Assembly (NCBI RefSeq): GCF_003967555.1
Contig: NZ_BIFS01000001.1
Span: forward strand, 5,208,001 to 5,272,000
Reading direction: 5' to 3'
Origin: Dictyobacter kobayashii
GTDB taxonomy: Bacteria; Chloroflexota; Ktedonobacteria; Ktedonobacterales; Ktedonobacteraceae
Length of the DNA: 64,000 bases
Shown here piece by piece: positions 63,194-64,000 of the stretch. The position numbers and the translations under genes were made by a program. Below the pieces are notes generated by a model. That model ran no database searches and was not told the DNA's origin. It saw nothing but the letters and a program-made list of their open reading frames with translations. Numbering within the stretch: the stretch's first letter is position 1; every line of letters begins with the position of its first letter.

Positions 63194-64000
63194 ATGCTCA
63201 TTGATAATGAAGAGGTAAATATCAATTTTCAGCACGAGGGGGCAGAGGCATGGGGAGCGACGCTGCGCGAGGTTCTGGCCTACCTGACGCGACTGGCGCG
63301 TGAAACTGGCGATCCTGACAAAAAGCAGTGGGCATTTATTGATGCTGATGTTCCTTATCCTTTTGAAGAGCTACTCGCTCCGTTCGTCGTTATCGCGCAT
63401 CAGCACTACCAGGACCGCGCGGGCTGCGCGTATACGCGACTGGCTTCCCAGACCCACCTGATCCTGCAACGCCATTTGCTGCAGGTGCTTACCTCTCTAT
63501 CCGTGCCCACCTTGCACGCCGAGTTTGCCAGAGCTTATGCCGAGGCACGTTCCCTGGCGACCGGGCAGCAGTTGGATGAACGCAGCTTCTACGCGCGCTT
63601 CATCGAGCAGATGTACCGGGGAGGGCTGGCCGCTTTGTTGGGATGCTATCCAGCGCTCGCCGAGCTGCTGGCTACCACGAGCAACCACTGGCTTGAGGCC
63701 GGCTGTGAATTTCTCACGCGCCTGGATGCCGACTGGCTCTTGCTGCAGCAGACCTTTGGAGCCGATCAGATCGCGGGACCGGTGATGATGTTGCAGCCCG
63801 CGCTCTCTGAGCCACACAATGGACGCCGCATGGTGATGGCGCTCACCTTTGAATCTGGTTATAAGCTGGTCTATAAACCTAGAAATGTCGGCATGGAAGA
63901 AAGCTTTTACCATCTTCTCTCGTGGTGCAATGCGCGGGGAATGGCGCCCAGTTTCAAAGTGCTGACGATCGTGAAGCGGATGCACTATGGCTGGATGGAG
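63194..64000 (+). CDS. lanM: LanM class II lanthionine synthetase, N-terminal part (runs off window)
   Basis: The frame is open from the ATG at 63194 to the last base (269 residues). It is the N-terminal dehydratase (DUF4135) part of LanM: LLAPFVVIAHQHYQDRAGCA, HLILQRHLLQVLTSLS, GGLAALLGCYPALAELL, LDADWLLLQQTFG and the diagnostic LTFESGYKLVYKPRNVGMEE with SFYHLLSW. The enzyme phosphorylates and eliminates Ser/Thr of the precursor and, through a C-terminal zinc cyclase domain beyond the window, forms lanthionine rings. A purine-rich AGAGGCAGG lies upstream; an out-of-frame ATG at 63190 is ignored. The cyclase domain and downstream genes cannot be judged. Confidence 0.9.
   Translation, partial: MLIDNEEVNINFQHEGAEAWGATLREVLAYLTRLARETGDPDKKQWAFIDADVPYPFEELLAPFVVIAHQHYQDRAGCAYTRLASQTHLILQRHLLQVLTSLSVPTLHAEFARAYAEARSLATGQQLDERSFYARFIEQMYRGGLAALLGCYPALAELLATTSNHWLEAGCEFLTRLDADWLLLQQTFGADQIAGPVMMLQPALSEPHNGRRMVMALTFESGYKLVYKPRNVGMEESFYHLLSWCNARGMAPSFKVLTIVKRMHYGWME

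Overview
The window looks like chromosome from a Ktedonobacteria-type Chloroflexota bacterium. This is inferred from gene content only: large GT39-type glycosyltransferases, Ycf48-like BNR-repeat proteins, an ECF sigma factor paired with a PQQ-type propeller, NarL-type two-component genes, a class II lanthipeptide locus with a C39-peptidase ABC transporter, and abundant intergenic palindromic repeats. Coding density is moderate. No rRNA, tRNA or CRISPR array was seen.

Layout. 0-10 kb: end of a Ycf48-like gene, a GT39 membrane glycosyltransferase, two GNAT acetyltransferases split by a complete IS66-family insertion (ISBst12 type, 8-bp target duplication), then a leftward operon YtkA-like protein / sensor kinase / response regulator / GH32 hydrolase. 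10-18.7 kb: second GT-C glycosyltransferase, a TetR-FAD monooxygenase pair, and a dCache sensor coupled to a xylose-type binding lipoprotein. 18.7-22.1 kb: gene-poor, decayed DNA. 22-30 kb: GT4 glycosyltransferase, class C serine hydrolase, a small GG-leader metal-ligand-rich peptide, a PAS/GAF hybrid sensor with receiver, and an HMA/DUF2182 pair. 30-37 kb: YjhG-type D-xylonate dehydratase, WYL regulator, AlkZ-related protein, cupin, PadR regulator divergent from a dehalogenase-like hydrolase, HNH nuclease. 37.5-41 kb: a duplicated array of Asp/Cys/His-rich peptides with double-glycine leaders, next to a methyltransferase. 41-53.8 kb: DUF3626, GH15, a three-gene sugar ABC operon, sigma factor/propeller pair, DinB, AlkZ and a second Ycf48-like lipoprotein. 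54-64 kb: small regulator-like protein, peptidoglycan-binding DUF1906 protein, RclA-like oxidoreductase, and a lanthipeptide locus (HlyD-like protein, C39 ABC transporter, precursor, LanM) that runs off the right edge.

The most unusual content is the peptide array at 38.6-40.9 kb with a divergent relative at 25.1 kb. Each peptide has a bacteriocin-type leader ending in Gly-Gly and a core made almost wholly of Asp, Tyr, Cys and His. The leader end closely resembles that of the lanthipeptide precursor at 62.9 kb, so the C39 transporter at 60.4 kb is a plausible shared exporter. A second striking theme is several families of intergenic palindromic elements with terminal inverted repeats, some with one palindrome arm tandemly amplified.

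Caution: more than a dozen otherwise well-conserved genes are broken by single-base indels, most at short homopolymers. Sequence or assembly error is as likely as true pseudogenisation for most of them, and I mark each one.
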